The notes: generated by a model not told the origin, from the sequence alone. A stretch of DNA of 64,000 nt from Nesterenkonia marinintestina (GCF_025420485.1 NZ_JAOEFD010000007.1:92260-156259); one strand, 5' to 3'; numbered from the stretch's first letter, positions 44,182 through 53,581 are shown. Numbers and translations: made by a program.

Positions 44182-45888
44182 ATGAGCGTCCCGACGCGGG
44201 AGACGAGGTTCACCCCGGAGGGCGAGTTCTCCTGGGTGGCGGCCGTGGCGCGTACGCTGGGGCTGTGGACCCTGAGCTACGCGGTCCTGGCCCTGCTGAT
44301 GTTCGCGGCCGGGGCCGGGCTTATCCCGGGGCGACGGCCGGACTCCGCGCTGGTGGAACCGGGATACCTGCTGATCGCGTGGGTGGGGCTGCAGGGCTTC
44401 TACCCGGTGTTCCTGCGCGCCGACGCCTCCGACGACGACTACCGCGTGCAGAGCCCCCGCTTCCTGCGGCTGCTTCTGCTCTCGCAGGCCACCGGGCTCG
44501 TGCTGCTGGCCGCGCTGCTGACCCCTTTGGTCGGCATCGGCTCCGACGTCCACACGGCGGGGTCGCTGATCGCCGGGATCCCCGAAGATCCGACGGCGTG
44601 GCTGACGTTCTACGGGTACGCCGTGGGCATGGCGGCCTGGCCGGTGGCCGCGGGGCTGTTCATGATGCGCATGTCGGCCCGCTGGGAGACGCTTTTCGTC
44701 GGAGCGGCCGTGGGTCTGCCGCTGTTCCTGCTCGCGCTGCTCGGCGGGCTGCTGGTCGCGGTCTTCCGCATGCTGGATCCCGGAGCCGACCCGGGGTCGC
44801 TGCTGGTGCTGTTCGGCGGCTACGGACTCAGCGGTGCCGCCGTCTACGTCCTGCTGCTGCTCTGGTACCGGGCCTCGGTGGCCCGTGAGCCGCTGGGGCC
44901 GCCGCCCGCGCGCTGGGGTCCCTTCGTCCCGGCGGTGACCGCGACCTGTGCACCCCCGTCGCACCAGCCGCGCCAGTCGCACCAGTCGCACCAGTCGTAC
45001 CAGTCGTACCGGCCGCACCAGCCGGCGCCGTCGCACGACCCGTCCCAGCCGGCTCACCAGGCTCAGCAGGCACAACAGGCTCAGCAGTACGTGCCGCCCC
45101 GTCCTCCCGTCGCCGTCGGGCCGATTCCCTGGGGGTCGTTCCTGCTCGGAGCGCTGATCGTGTGGCTGCTGCTCGGGGCGCTGGTGACCTTGGGCCTGTG
45201 GCTCGTCGGACTCTCCGGCCCGGCGGGCGCGGACCTCACACCGCCCGGACTGACGGCGTTCGCCGTCGTCGCGATGGTCGCGGCGGGACCGCTGAGCCTG
45301 ATCGCCGTCCACCGTCCGGGCACCGGGCTGCGTCTGGGACATCGGAGGCTGCATCGGGCCACCTGGGCCTCCCTGGGCGTGGGCGTCGGCGTGCTGGTCC
45401 TGGCGCTGCCCCTCTGGGCCCTGCTGGGCCTGCTGCCCCAGACGTGGTGGAGACCGCCGTTGGGCGCACCCGTGCTCGACTCCGTCATCGCCGTGCTGTT
45501 CCTGCTGGGCACCACGTTCGGCGTCCACGCCGGGGCTCTGCTGATGCGTCGCGGCGCCGTCCGGGGTGCCTGGAGCCGGCTGGCCGGGATCTCGGGCTGG
45601 GTGCTGTCGGCGGCCACCGTCCTGTGCGCCCTGCTCTTCGCGTCGGTGTGGATCGAGGCCATCGTCACCGCCGATGACTCGCTGCGTCTGGGCATCGTGC
45701 TCTTCGCCGGGATCGGTGCGCTCATCGGCTGGATCGCGCATCTGCTGGCCTGTCGAGTCCCTGCGCCTGTGAATGCGCCGCAGCCCTCTTCCCCGCCCGC
45801 GGTCGATCATATACGATCTGATATAGACGTGACCGGTACCACATATCCGAGCCCCTACCGCTCCGAGCCACCGAGGAGACACCCATGA
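44182..45888 (+). CDS. Polytopic membrane protein of unknown function inside the hpa operon
   Basis: A 568 aa protein with about 11-12 hydrophobic helices in two blocks (about 20-245 and 315-540). A hydrophilic loop between them is rich in His, Gln, Ser, Tyr and Pro (QSHQSHQSYQSY, then QAQQAQQAQQ). I recognise no transporter signature. It begins 34 nt after hpaE and its TGA overlaps the hpaD ATG, so it is an integral part of the operon. Candidate roles are uptake of the aromatic acid or a membrane scaffold, but nothing in the sequence proves either. Confidence 0.7.
   Translation: MSVPTRETRFTPEGEFSWVAAVARTLGLWTLSYAVLALLMFAAGAGLIPGRRPDSALVEPGYLLIAWVGLQGFYPVFLRADASDDDYRVQSPRFLRLLLLSQATGLVLLAALLTPLVGIGSDVHTAGSLIAGIPEDPTAWLTFYGYAVGMAAWPVAAGLFMMRMSARWETLFVGAAVGLPLFLLALLGGLLVAVFRMLDPGADPGSLLVLFGGYGLSGAAVYVLLLLWYRASVAREPLGPPPARWGPFVPAVTATCAPPSHQPRQSHQSHQSYQSYRPHQPAPSHDPSQPAHQAQQAQQAQQYVPPRPPVAVGPIPWGSFLLGALIVWLLLGALVTLGLWLVGLSGPAGADLTPPGLTAFAVVAMVAAGPLSLIAVHRPGTGLRLGHRRLHRATWASLGVGVGVLVLALPLWALLGLLPQTWWRPPLGAPVLDSVIAVLFLLGTTFGVHAGALLMRRGAVRGAWSRLAGISGWVLSAATVLCALLFASVWIEAIVTADDSLRLGIVLFAGIGALIGWIAHLLACRVPAPVNAPQPSSPPAVDHIRSDIDVTGTTYPSPYRSEPPRRHP
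44963..45030 (+). repeat. 9-bp tandem repeats encoding a His/Gln/Ser loop
   Basis: About five copies of a CACCAGTCG-type unit, some with T for C, encode the H-Q-S run in the cytoplasmic or outer loop of the membrane protein. A second CAG-rich run follows near 45057-45088. Confidence 0.65.
45805..45828. promoter_or_regulatory. AT-rich palindromic patch upstream of hpaD
   Basis: GATC-ATATAC-GATC followed by TGATATAG forms an AT-rich island about 57 nt before hpaD, within the end of the preceding reading frame. It shares ATCATAT and GATATA words with the patch at 40264-40288, but spacing differs. It could be an internal operator or promoter for hpaD-hpaH-hpaI. Confidence 0.3.
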
Positions 45889-47009
45889 CCGACACCGCCA
45901 GCGGCGCCCAGACCGGCGACCGCATCCCCACCCCGCAGTCCCCGGCGCCGGACGTGCTGCGCTGCGCCTACATGGAGCTGGTGGTCACCGACCTGAAGCG
46001 CTCCCGGGACTTCTACGTCGACGTGCTGGACCTCGTGGTCACCGAGGAGGACGACGAGGCCGTCTACCTGCGCTCGATGGAGGAGTTCATCCACCACAAC
46101 CTGGTGCTGCGCCAGGGACCGATCGCCGCCGTCGCCGCCTTCTCCTACCGGGTGCGCAGCCCCGAGGAGCTGGACCGGGCGGTCGACTTCTACACCGAGC
46201 TGGGCTGCGAGGTCCGCCGGGAGGCCGACGGCTTCACCAAGGGCATCGGGGACTCGGTGCGCGTGGTCGACCCGCTGGGCTTCCCCTACGAGTTCTTCTA
46301 CGACGTCGAGCACGTCGAGCGGCTGGCCTGGCGCTACGACCTCTACACCCCGGGCGCGCTGGTGCGCCTGGACCACTTCAACCAGGTCACCCCCGACGTG
46401 CCCAAGGCGGTGGCCTACATGGAGGACCTGGGCTTCCGGGTCACCGAGGACATCCAGGACGAGGCCGGCACCACCTACGCCGCCTGGATGCGGCGCAAGC
46501 CCACCGTCCACGACACGGCCATGACCGGCGGGGCGGGACCGCGGATGCACCACGTCGCGTTCGCCACCCATGAGAAGCACAACATCCTGGCCATCTGCGA
46601 CAAGCTCGGAGCGCTGCGGCTCTCCGACCGCATCGAGCGCGGCCCCGGCCGCCACGGGGTGTCCAACGCGTTCTACCTCTACCTGCGGGATCCGGACGGC
46701 CACCGGGTGGAGATCTACACCCAGGACTACTACACCGGCGACCCGGACAACCCCGTGGTCACCTGGGACGTCCACGACAACCAGCGCCGCGACTGGTGGG
46801 GCAACCCGGTGGTCCCCTCCTGGTACACCGAGGCCTCCACGGTCCTCGACCTCGACGGCAACCCGGTGCCGACGGTGGAGCGGACCGACGACTCCGAGAT
46901 GGAGGTCACCATCGGGGCGGACGGGTTCTCCTACACCCGCGCCGAAGAGGGCGAGGACTCCATGCCGGACTGGAAGCAGGGCGAGTACAAGCTCGGCAAC
47001 CAGCTCTGA
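45885..47009 (+). CDS. hpaD: Homoprotocatechuate 2,3-dioxygenase (extradiol, type I)
   Basis: Cleaves the ring of 3,4-dihydroxyphenylacetate next to the diol, using Fe(II) or Mn(II). At 374 aa it closely resembles the well-studied Brevibacterium fuscum enzyme, as I recall that sequence. Metal ligands are the His in RLDHFNQ, the second His in MHHVAF and the Glu in HRVEIYTQDYY. The C-terminal lid DVHDNQRRDWWGNPVVPSWYTEAS (continuous in the protein) is conserved. ATG 45885 overlaps the stop of the membrane gene (ATGA). Confidence 0.95.
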   Translation: MTDTASGAQTGDRIPTPQSPAPDVLRCAYMELVVTDLKRSRDFYVDVLDLVVTEEDDEAVYLRSMEEFIHHNLVLRQGPIAAVAAFSYRVRSPEELDRAVDFYTELGCEVRREADGFTKGIGDSVRVVDPLGFPYEFFYDVEHVERLAWRYDLYTPGALVRLDHFNQVTPDVPKAVAYMEDLGFRVTEDIQDEAGTTYAAWMRRKPTVHDTAMTGGAGPRMHHVAFATHEKHNILAICDKLGALRLSDRIERGPGRHGVSNAFYLYLRDPDGHRVEIYTQDYYTGDPDNPVVTWDVHDNQRRDWWGNPVVPSWYTEASTVLDLDGNPVPTVERTDDSEMEVTIGADGFSYTRAEEGEDSMPDWKQGEYKLGNQL

Positions 47010-47049
47010 GCCGCTGAACACGTCAGGACGAGAGGGAGGAGGAGCGCTG

Positions 47050-47835
47050 ATGCTCTCGACAGAACAGGTCGCGGCGATCGCCGACGAGCTGGCCGAGGCC
47101 GAGCGCAGCCGCACCACGGTGCCGCGGCTGACCGCGCGGCACCCGGAGATGACCGTGGAGGACTCCTACGCGGTGCAGAACGAGTGGCGCCGCCGGGGGA
47201 TCGAGGCCGGGCGTCGGCCCGTGGGCAGGAAGATCGGGCTGACCTCGAAGGTCATGCAGCAGGCCACCGGGATCACCGAGCCCGACTACGGGGCGATCTT
47301 CTCGGACATGGTGTTCGAGAACGGCTCGGAGATCGAGCACGCCCAGTTCTCCAACGTGCGGATCGAGGTGGAGCTGGCCTTCGTCCTCGGTGAGGATCTG
47401 ACCGGTCCGCACACCACCGTCTTCGACGTCATGCGCGCCACCGAGTACGTGATCCCCGCCCTGGAGATCCTGTCCTCGCGGATCGAGATGGAGGGGCGGA
47501 CCATCGTCGACACCATCAGCGACAACGCGGCGATGGGCGGGATGGTCTACGGCGGGAACCCGGTCGCCCCGGACGCCACGGACCTGCGGTGGGCCTCGGC
47601 GCTGCTGTACCGCAACGAGACCATCGAGGAGACCGGGGTGGCCGCGGCGGTGCTGAACCACCCGGCCATGGGTGTGGCCTGGCTGGCGGACAAGCTGGCC
47701 GCCCACGGCGACGGGCTGCAGGCCGGGGAGGTCATCCTCGCCGGCTCCTTCACCCGCCCGATGTGGGTCCACCCCGGGGACACGGTGCTGTGCGACTACC
47801 GAGAGCTGGGGACGGTGTCATGTCGATTCGTCTGA
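47050..47835 (+). CDS. hpaH: 2-oxohept-3-ene-1,7-dioate hydratase
   Basis: Mg-dependent hydratase of 261 aa from the FAH-like MhpD/HpaH family, adding water to the dienoate after decarboxylation. Motifs: [13 protein letters not shown], metal-site acids in [14 protein letters not shown], and [16 protein letters not shown] 47050 has GGAGGAGG. Its end overlaps hpaI by 16 bp. Confidence 0.92.
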   Translation: MLSTEQVAAIADELAEAERSRTTVPRLTARHPEMTVEDSYAVQNEWRRRGIEAGRRPVGRKIGLTSKVMQQATGITEPDYGAIFSDMVFENGSEIEHAQFSNVRIEVELAFVLGEDLTGPHTTVFDVMRATEYVIPALEILSSRIEMEGRTIVDTISDNAAMGGMVYGGNPVAPDATDLRWASALLYRNETIEETGVAAAVLNHPAMGVAWLADKLAAHGDGLQAGEVILAGSFTRPMWVHPGDTVLCDYRELGTVSCRFV

Positions 47836-48605
47836 GTCCCACCTTCCGTGCCCGCCTGGCCGAGGCCGACCGCCCGCTGATGGGCGGCTGGGTGTGCTCC
47901 GGCTCGGCGACGATGGCCGAGATCATGGCCGGCTCCGGCCTGGACTGGCTGCTCATCGACATGGAGCACGCCCCCAACGGCCTGGAGTCGGTGCTCGCCC
48001 AGCTGCACGCGGCCTCCGCCTACGACATCACCCCGATGGTGCGGGTGCCCGCCGCGGACACGGTCACCATCAAGCAGGTTCTGGACCTGGGGGTGCAGAA
48101 CATCCTGGTGCCGATGGTCTCCACCGCCGAGCAGGCCCGAGAGGTGGCCGAGGCCTCCCAGTACCCGCCGGCGGGGCGTCGCGGCATCGGTGCGGCTCTG
48201 GCGCGTTCCGGCCGTTGGAACCGGGTGCCGCAGTACCTGTCCGAGGCCGCCGAACACGTCTCGGTGTACGTGCAGATCGAGACGGTGGAGGGTGTCCGCA
48301 ATGCCGCGGAGATCGCCGCCGTCGAGGGCGTCGACGGGATATTCGTCGGTCCCAGCGACCTGTCGGCCTCGATGGGCCTGATCGGGCAGCAGACCCACGA
48401 CGACGTCGTCGCCGAGGTGCTGAACACCTTCGAGGCGGTGCGCGCCGCCGGCGTCCCCGTCGGGGTCAACGCCTTCGATCCGGCCGCCGCCCGGAAGTAC
48501 CTGGACGCCGGGGCGAGCTTCGTGCTGGTCGGCGCCGACGTCGCCCTGGTGGCTCGGGGCTCCGAACGCCTGGCCGCCGAATTCATCCCCTCCGACGACT
48601 CCTGA
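47820..48605 (+). CDS. hpaI: 4-hydroxy-2-oxoheptanedioate aldolase
   Basis: Class II metal-dependent aldolase of 261 aa that splits the pathway intermediate to pyruvate and succinic semialdehyde. Motifs: LLIDMEHAPN (His base), PMVRVPAADTV, VYVQIETVEGV (metal Glu), and VGPSDLSASMG. The start at ATG 47820 lies inside the end of hpaH. This completes the meta-cleavage route from homoprotocatechuate to central metabolism. Confidence 0.93.
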   Translation: MSIRLSPTFRARLAEADRPLMGGWVCSGSATMAEIMAGSGLDWLLIDMEHAPNGLESVLAQLHAASAYDITPMVRVPAADTVTIKQVLDLGVQNILVPMVSTAEQAREVAEASQYPPAGRRGIGAALARSGRWNRVPQYLSEAAEHVSVYVQIETVEGVRNAAEIAAVEGVDGIFVGPSDLSASMGLIGQQTHDDVVAEVLNTFEAVRAAGVPVGVNAFDPAAARKYLDAGASFVLVGADVALVARGSERLAAEFIPSDDS

Positions 48606-48625
48606 TCAACCCCTGAGGAGCAGAC

Positions 48626-50530
48626 ATGCAGTTCCACCACCACGGATACGTCTCCACCGACCCTCGAGTGCAGCCGGCCGCCGGCATCGGGCTGGACAGG
48701 CCCCAGGAGCTCCCCGACGAGATGGACGTCCTGATCGTCGGCACCGGCCCGGCCGGGATGATCACTGCGGCGCAGCTGGCCGAGTACCCGGAGGTGCACA
48801 CCCGCATCATCGAGAAGCGCCCCGAGCGGCTGGTGGTCGGTCAGGCCGACGGGATCCAGGCGCGCAGCGTGGAGACCTTCCAGGCGTTCGGCTTCGCGAA
48901 GTCGATCTCCGAGGAGGCGTACCACATCACGGAGATGGCCTTCTGGAAGCCGGATACCGAGAACCCGGACCACATCGTGCGCACCGGCCAGCCGGCCGAC
49001 GACCCGGGTGGGGTCTCCGAGTTTCCGCACCTGATCGTCAACCAGGCACGGATCCTGGACCAATTCGCCGAGTGCATGGCGAACTCGCCGTCGCGGATGT
49101 CCCCGGACTACGGCGTGGAGTTCCTGAGCCTGCAGGTCACCGACGACGCCGAGCACCCCGTCCACGTGACGGTGCGTCACACCGCCGGTCCGCGGGAGGC
49201 CGAGGAGCGTACGGTGCGCGCGAAGTACGTCCTCGGTGCCGACGGGGCGCGCTCCGGGGTCCGCCGGGACATCGGTCGGGTCCCGCACGGGGACCGGGCC
49301 GACCACGCCTGGGGCGTGATGGACGTGCTGGCCCGCACCGACTTCCCGGACATCCGTCTCAAGTGCGCGATCCAGTCCCGTTCGGGCGGGTCCATCCTGC
49401 TGATCCCGCGGGAGGGCGGGCACCTGTTCCGCATGTATGTGGATCTGGGTGTGGCGACTCCCGAGCAGTCGAAGGAGATCCGAGCGACCACGGTGGAGCA
49501 GATCGCGGAGCGGGCCAACGACATCCTCACCCCGTACACCCTGGAGGTCCAGCATGTGGCGTGGAACAGCGTCTACGAGGTGGGGCACCGGGTCACCGAC
49601 CACTTCGACGACGTCGACGACGTGGACCGCGAGTCCAAGGACCCGCACGTCTTCATCGCCGGGGATGCCTGCCACACCCATTCGGCCAAGGCCGGGCAGG
49701 GGATGAACGTGTCCATGCAGGACGGGTTCAACCTCGGTTGGAAGCTGGGGTCGGTGCTGACCGGCCGGGCGCCGGCCTCGCTGCTGCACACGTATTCGGG
49801 TGAGCGGCAGGAGATCGCGCAGAACCTCATCGACTTCGACCGCGAGTGGTCGACGATGATGGCGAAGAAGCCGGAGGACTTCGAGAACCCGAAGGAGCTG
49901 GAGGAGTTCTACAACAAGACCTTCGAGTTCCCGGCGGGGTTCATGACCGAGTACCGGCCGTCGATGATCACCGGCGAGGCCGACCACCAGGGTCTGGCCG
50001 AGGGGTGGACCGTGGGCAAGCGGTTCAAGTCCGCGCGGGTGGTGCGTCGGGGGGACACCAACCCGATGCACCTGGGGCATCACGCCACCGCCGACGGGCG
50101 GTGGCGCATCTACGCGTTCGCGTGCGGGGCGAACCCGGGAGCTCCGGCGGAGGAGACCTCGGCGCTGCGTCGGTGGGCGCAGTGGCTGGACGAGTCGCCG
50201 GAGTCGCCGGTGAACCGGTTCACCCGCAGCGATGAGGACCGTGACGCGGTGTTCGACGTGAAGGTGATCTACCAGCAGACGCACACCGAGTTCGAGGTCA
50301 CCGACGCTCCGGCGATCTTCCGCCCGGAGGTGGGTCCGTTCAAGCTCTTCAACTACGAGAAGGTGTTCGCCGTCCTGGAGGGTGAGGACATCTTCGAGGA
50401 GCGCGGGATCTCCCGGGACGGCGCCGTCGTCGTTGTCCGCCCGGACCAGTACGTGGCACACGTGCTCCCGCTGGACGACACCCAGGGGCTGGCGGACTTC
50501 TTCGCCGGCAACATGCTCGACCAGTCCTGA
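48626..50530 (+). CDS. FAD-dependent aromatic monooxygenase (3-hydroxybenzoate 4-hydroxylase/phenol hydroxylase family)
   Basis: Flavoprotein hydroxylase of 634 aa, the length of MobA-type enzymes. Rossmann GxGxxG in DVLIVGTGPAGMITAAQLA, the DG motif in VLGADGARSGVRRDIG, the GD motif in FIAGDACHTHSAKAGQGMN, and a thioredoxin-like C-terminal domain from about 450. With no HpaBC in the cluster, it probably makes homoprotocatechuate by para- or ortho-hydroxylating 3- or 4-hydroxyphenylacetate. It follows hpaI by 20 bp in the same operon. Confidence 0.88.
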   Translation: MQFHHHGYVSTDPRVQPAAGIGLDRPQELPDEMDVLIVGTGPAGMITAAQLAEYPEVHTRIIEKRPERLVVGQADGIQARSVETFQAFGFAKSISEEAYHITEMAFWKPDTENPDHIVRTGQPADDPGGVSEFPHLIVNQARILDQFAECMANSPSRMSPDYGVEFLSLQVTDDAEHPVHVTVRHTAGPREAEERTVRAKYVLGADGARSGVRRDIGRVPHGDRADHAWGVMDVLARTDFPDIRLKCAIQSRSGGSILLIPREGGHLFRMYVDLGVATPEQSKEIRATTVEQIAERANDILTPYTLEVQHVAWNSVYEVGHRVTDHFDDVDDVDRESKDPHVFIAGDACHTHSAKAGQGMNVSMQDGFNLGWKLGSVLTGRAPASLLHTYSGERQEIAQNLIDFDREWSTMMAKKPEDFENPKELEEFYNKTFEFPAGFMTEYRPSMITGEADHQGLAEGWTVGKRFKSARVVRRGDTNPMHLGHHATADGRWRIYAFACGANPGAPAEETSALRRWAQWLDESPESPVNRFTRSDEDRDAVFDVKVIYQQTHTEFEVTDAPAIFRPEVGPFKLFNYEKVFAVLEGEDIFEERGISRDGAVVVVRPDQYVAHVLPLDDTQGLADFFAGNMLDQS

Positions 50531-50554
50531 GGTCCGCTCCTCCCCGTCGCCTCG

Positions 50555-50560
50555 TAGGCT
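50555..50560 (+). promoter_or_regulatory. -10 box of leaderless SGNH hydrolase gene
   Basis: TAGGCT, then 7 nt, then ATG 50568, in the 37 bp after the monooxygenase stop. No obvious -35 is present. Confidence 0.4.
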
Positions 50561-50567
50561 GAGGCAC

Positions 50568-51302
50568 ATGACACGAGGGACGAAGCGACTGCCTCCTGCG
50601 CTGCTGCCGATTGCGGCGGTGCAGGGGGCGCACGTGCGCAGGAACGGGATGCGGCTGCCGGAGGCGTCGGGTCCGCGGGACGGCCTGGTCGGCACCGACG
50701 ACGGCGCTGCTGAGCTGCCGCTGCGCGTGGCGGTGGTGGGTGATTCGACGGCGGCCGGCTGCGGGGTGGATCAGCAGACGGAGGGCTTCTGCGCACAGTT
50801 CGCCGAAGCCCTGGCCGCGCGCACCGAGCGTGCGGTGCAGTGGTCCGTGCGCGGACGCAATGGTGCCCGCGCCTTCGAAGTCACCCGCGACGTGCTCCCC
50901 CAGCTCGAGGATTCGGCGGAACAAGGGAGGTTCGACGTCGTCGCCGTGCTGGTGGGCGTCAACGACGCCCTCTCGAACCACTCCCCCGACCGGTGGGAGT
51001 CGGACCTCGGCGCTCTGCTCGATGCTGCGGCGACGATCGGCGACCAGGTGCTGATGACCGGCATCCCGGAGTTCGGGACCTTCCCCGCCCTGCCGGGGAT
51101 CCTCGCCCGGCACCTCGACGACCGTGCCTCACGCCTGGATGAGGTGTCCCGACGGGTCTGCGCCGCTCGAGACGATGTCGAGTGGTTCGGCGCCGATCAG
51201 CTCGACACCACCGAGGACTTCTTCGCCGTCGACGGCTTCCACCCGAACGCAGACGGCTATCAGCAGTGGGCCCGGCTCGTGGCCGATCGGGCCCGCCTCT
51301 GA
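50568..51302 (+). CDS. SGNH/GDSL-type hydrolase
   Basis: Esterase or lipase-like hydrolase of 244 aa. Block I VVGDSTAAGCG holds the nucleophile Ser, the GxND block is VLVGVNDALS, and the C-terminal catalytic Asp-His are in DGFHPNADGY. There is no signal peptide, so it acts in the cytoplasm. Substrate unknown. It may be a separate transcript from the hpa operon, judging by the -10 box before it. Confidence 0.87.
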   Translation: MTRGTKRLPPALLPIAAVQGAHVRRNGMRLPEASGPRDGLVGTDDGAAELPLRVAVVGDSTAAGCGVDQQTEGFCAQFAEALAARTERAVQWSVRGRNGARAFEVTRDVLPQLEDSAEQGRFDVVAVLVGVNDALSNHSPDRWESDLGALLDAAATIGDQVLMTGIPEFGTFPALPGILARHLDDRASRLDEVSRRVCAARDDVEWFGADQLDTTEDFFAVDGFHPNADGYQQWARLVADRARL

Positions 51303-51375
51303 CACCGCTGCCTCACATGGGTGGTGATGAACACCGGACATGTCCGACGCCGAGTCGCCCGACGAAGGATGATGG

Positions 51376-52086
51376 ATGACCACACTCGCATTCATCGTCA
51401 TCGGGGTCACCGTCCTGATCTCAGCCTTCGTCCAGGGGTCGACGGGGATGGGCTTCGCGATGATCACGGCTCCGGTGGTGAGCATGATCGACCCCAGCCT
51501 CATCCCCGTGATGCTGCTGGTGCTGATGATCCCCCTCAGCGCCTACGTCGCCGCCCGTGAGAGGTGGGCGATCCACTGGCACGGAGTCCGGTGGATCACC
51601 GTCGGACGGTTCTCCGGCACATTCTTCGGCCTGTGGATCCTGGTGGTCGTGGACCTCCACCAGCTCGCACTGCTCATCGGGTGGTCTACGGTGCTCGCCG
51701 CCGTCGTGGCGCTCCTGGCGCCCCGGTTCACCCCCAACAGAACCGCCCTGGCATCCGTCGGTCTCATCACCGGCGTGACGGAGACGTCGACCGGTGTCGG
51801 CGGACCTCCATACGCGTTGGCCTATCAGCACAGCCGCGGGCCCGAGCTGAGAGCCACGGTGGCCGTCTGCTTCCTCGTCGGTCAGGTGATCTCGCTGGTC
51901 GTACTCGCCCTCTCAGGGCAGATCTCCGCCGAGACCATGACGGTCACGCTGTGGCTGCTCCCGTTCCTGGCGGTCGGATCCGTGCTCAGCCGATTCGTCC
52001 ATCACCGGATGGACGGCCCCATTCTCCGGTACATCGTGCTGGGGTTCGCGATCATCTCCGGCGGCATCGTCATCGTTCAGGCGTGA
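51376..52086 (+). CDS. TauE/SafE family anion permease
   Basis: A second TSUP protein, 236 aa with about eight helices. First-half signature FVQGSTGMGFAMITAPVVSM; second half GVTETSTGVGGPPYALAYQ. ATG 51376 has GAAGGATG upstream. It is unlike the TSUP gene at 23.0 kb in both signatures. Given the neighbours, the cargo may be an aromatic or carboxylic acid anion, which is a guess. Confidence 0.85.
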   Translation: MTTLAFIVIGVTVLISAFVQGSTGMGFAMITAPVVSMIDPSLIPVMLLVLMIPLSAYVAARERWAIHWHGVRWITVGRFSGTFFGLWILVVVDLHQLALLIGWSTVLAAVVALLAPRFTPNRTALASVGLITGVTETSTGVGGPPYALAYQHSRGPELRATVAVCFLVGQVISLVVLALSGQISAETMTVTLWLLPFLAVGSVLSRFVHHRMDGPILRYIVLGFAIISGGIVIVQA

Positions 52087-52119
52087 AGCAGACGGACCGG
52101 TCACCTGACAGGACGGGAA

Positions 52120-52148
52120 TTGCCCTCGGTCCTCGGTGGGACTAAGTT
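52120..52148 (+). promoter_or_regulatory. Leaderless promoter of the YjiH-like gene
   Basis: TTGCCC (52120-52125), a 17 bp spacer, TAAGTT (52143-52148), 6 nt, then GTG 52155. This is the most complete -35/-10 pair in the window and fixes the start. Confidence 0.6.
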
Positions 52149-52154
52149 CCCAGG

Positions 52155-53558
52155 GTGCCCGGGATCCCTCCGGGCCGTGCGCCGTCCATGAGAATCGAGC
52201 CCATGACCGAGACCGCGTCCCGCCGGAGGAGTCCCCTCCGATTCCTGATCCCGTCGCTGATCGGGATCTTCATCTTCATGGTGCCGGTGCCCGACGGGGC
52301 CGGGTCGGTGACCATCTCCATCGCCTTCCTGGCGAACACGGCCGAAGAGACCCTGGTGCCGATCATCCCCTGGATGGTCCTGGGCCTCGCGGCGACCTCC
52401 GCACTCGGCACCGCAGTCTTCACCGTCGCGAACCCGGCGTTCCTGGACAACCCGCTCGGGCGGTCCCTGTTCCGGACGTCGCGGCTCTGGCTGATCGTGC
52501 GGCTGATCGGTCTGCTGCTCGGCGCGGCCATCGTCTTCGAGGTCGGACCCGAGTGGGTGTGGGGCGAGGACACCGGTGGGCTGATCATGGGGCTGGCGTC
52601 GCTGCTGGTGGTGGTGTTCGCCTTCGCGGGTCTGCTGCTGCCGCTGCTGCTGAACTTCGGGCTGCTGGACTTCGCCGGCGCCCTGATGACCAAGGTGATG
52701 CGTCCGCTGTTCCGGGTGCCCGGCCGCTCGTCGGTGGTGGGGCTGACCTCATGGCTGGGCGACGGGACCATCGGCGTGCTGATGACCAATCAGGAGTACA
52801 CCCAGGGGCAGTACACCAAGCGCGAGGCCGCCGTGCTGGGCACCACGTTCAACATCGTCTCGGTGACGTTCATCGTGGTGATCCTGGGCCAGCTGAGCCT
52901 GGAGCACATGTTCGGCCCGTTCTACCTGACGATCATCCTCGCCGGACTGGGCGCCGCGATCATCCTGCCGCGGATCCCACCGTTGTCACGGATCCCCGAT
53001 GAGTTCATCGACGGCACCGCCGGGACCACGGCGCAGGCCGAGGCCCACCATTCGACGGAGTCGGAATCCGCCCTGCGGCGCGGTTGGCGCGACGCAGTGG
53101 ACCGTGGCAACACCGTCCGGGTCTCCGAGGTCGGCCGGACGGGTGTCTACAACGCACTGGAGCTGTGGCTGGCGGTCATCCCGATCATGCTCGCGGTGGG
53201 CACGGTGGCGGTGATCATCGCCGAGTACACCCCGCTGTTCACCTGGTTGGGCTACCCGTTCGTCCCGGTGCTGGAGTGGTTGCAGGTTCCGGAGGCGCAG
53301 GCGGCTTCCGAGACTCTGCTGATCGGGTTCGCCGACATGCTTCTGCCGGCGGTGATCGGCAGCGGAATCGAGTCCGAGATGACCCGGTTCATCATCGGCG
53401 CCCTCTCGGTCACCCAGCTGATCTTCATGTCCGAGACCGGCGGCATGCTCCTGGCTTCCCGCATCCCGGTGAAGTTCCACCACCTGGTGATGATCTTCCT
53501 GCTCCGGACCCTGATCAGCCTCCCGATCATCATCGGGGTCGCGCACCTGGTGTACTGA
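52155..53558 (+). CDS. YjiH-like membrane protein with nucleoside-recognition (Gate) domains
   Basis: Membrane protein of 467 aa with about 10-12 helices, similar to the YjiH/SpmA-SpmB-like Gate family (GRSSVVGLTSWLGDGTIGVLMTNQEY here at residues 194-219; VQLIFMSETGG-like SVTQLIFMSETGGML near the end). Function unknown; these proteins are often called nucleoside recognition domain proteins. GTG 52155 is chosen because the promoter -10 box ends 6 nt before it; ATG 52188 and ATG 52203 (MTETASRRRS) are alternatives. It converges on the amidohydrolase with a 23 bp gap. Confidence 0.8.
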   Translation: MPGIPPGRAPSMRIEPMTETASRRRSPLRFLIPSLIGIFIFMVPVPDGAGSVTISIAFLANTAEETLVPIIPWMVLGLAATSALGTAVFTVANPAFLDNPLGRSLFRTSRLWLIVRLIGLLLGAAIVFEVGPEWVWGEDTGGLIMGLASLLVVVFAFAGLLLPLLLNFGLLDFAGALMTKVMRPLFRVPGRSSVVGLTSWLGDGTIGVLMTNQEYTQGQYTKREAAVLGTTFNIVSVTFIVVILGQLSLEHMFGPFYLTIILAGLGAAIILPRIPPLSRIPDEFIDGTAGTTAQAEAHHSTESESALRRGWRDAVDRGNTVRVSEVGRTGVYNALELWLAVIPIMLAVGTVAVIIAEYTPLFTWLGYPFVPVLEWLQVPEAQAASETLLIGFADMLLPAVIGSGIESEMTRFIIGALSVTQLIFMSETGGMLLASRIPVKFHHLVMIFLLRTLISLPIIIGVAHLVY

Positions 53559-53581
53559 GGTTCTCGGCGAACGCGTCTTCC

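Noticed and set aside
44963..45030. CRISPR-like repeat
   Set aside because: Units are 9 bp, contiguous and in frame within a coding sequence; there are no spacers.
45805..45828. Shared operator with the patch at 40264-40288
   Set aside because: ATCATAT and GATATA words recur but with different spacing (14 versus 18 nt), so a common dimer site is not established; both are listed only as low-confidence sites.
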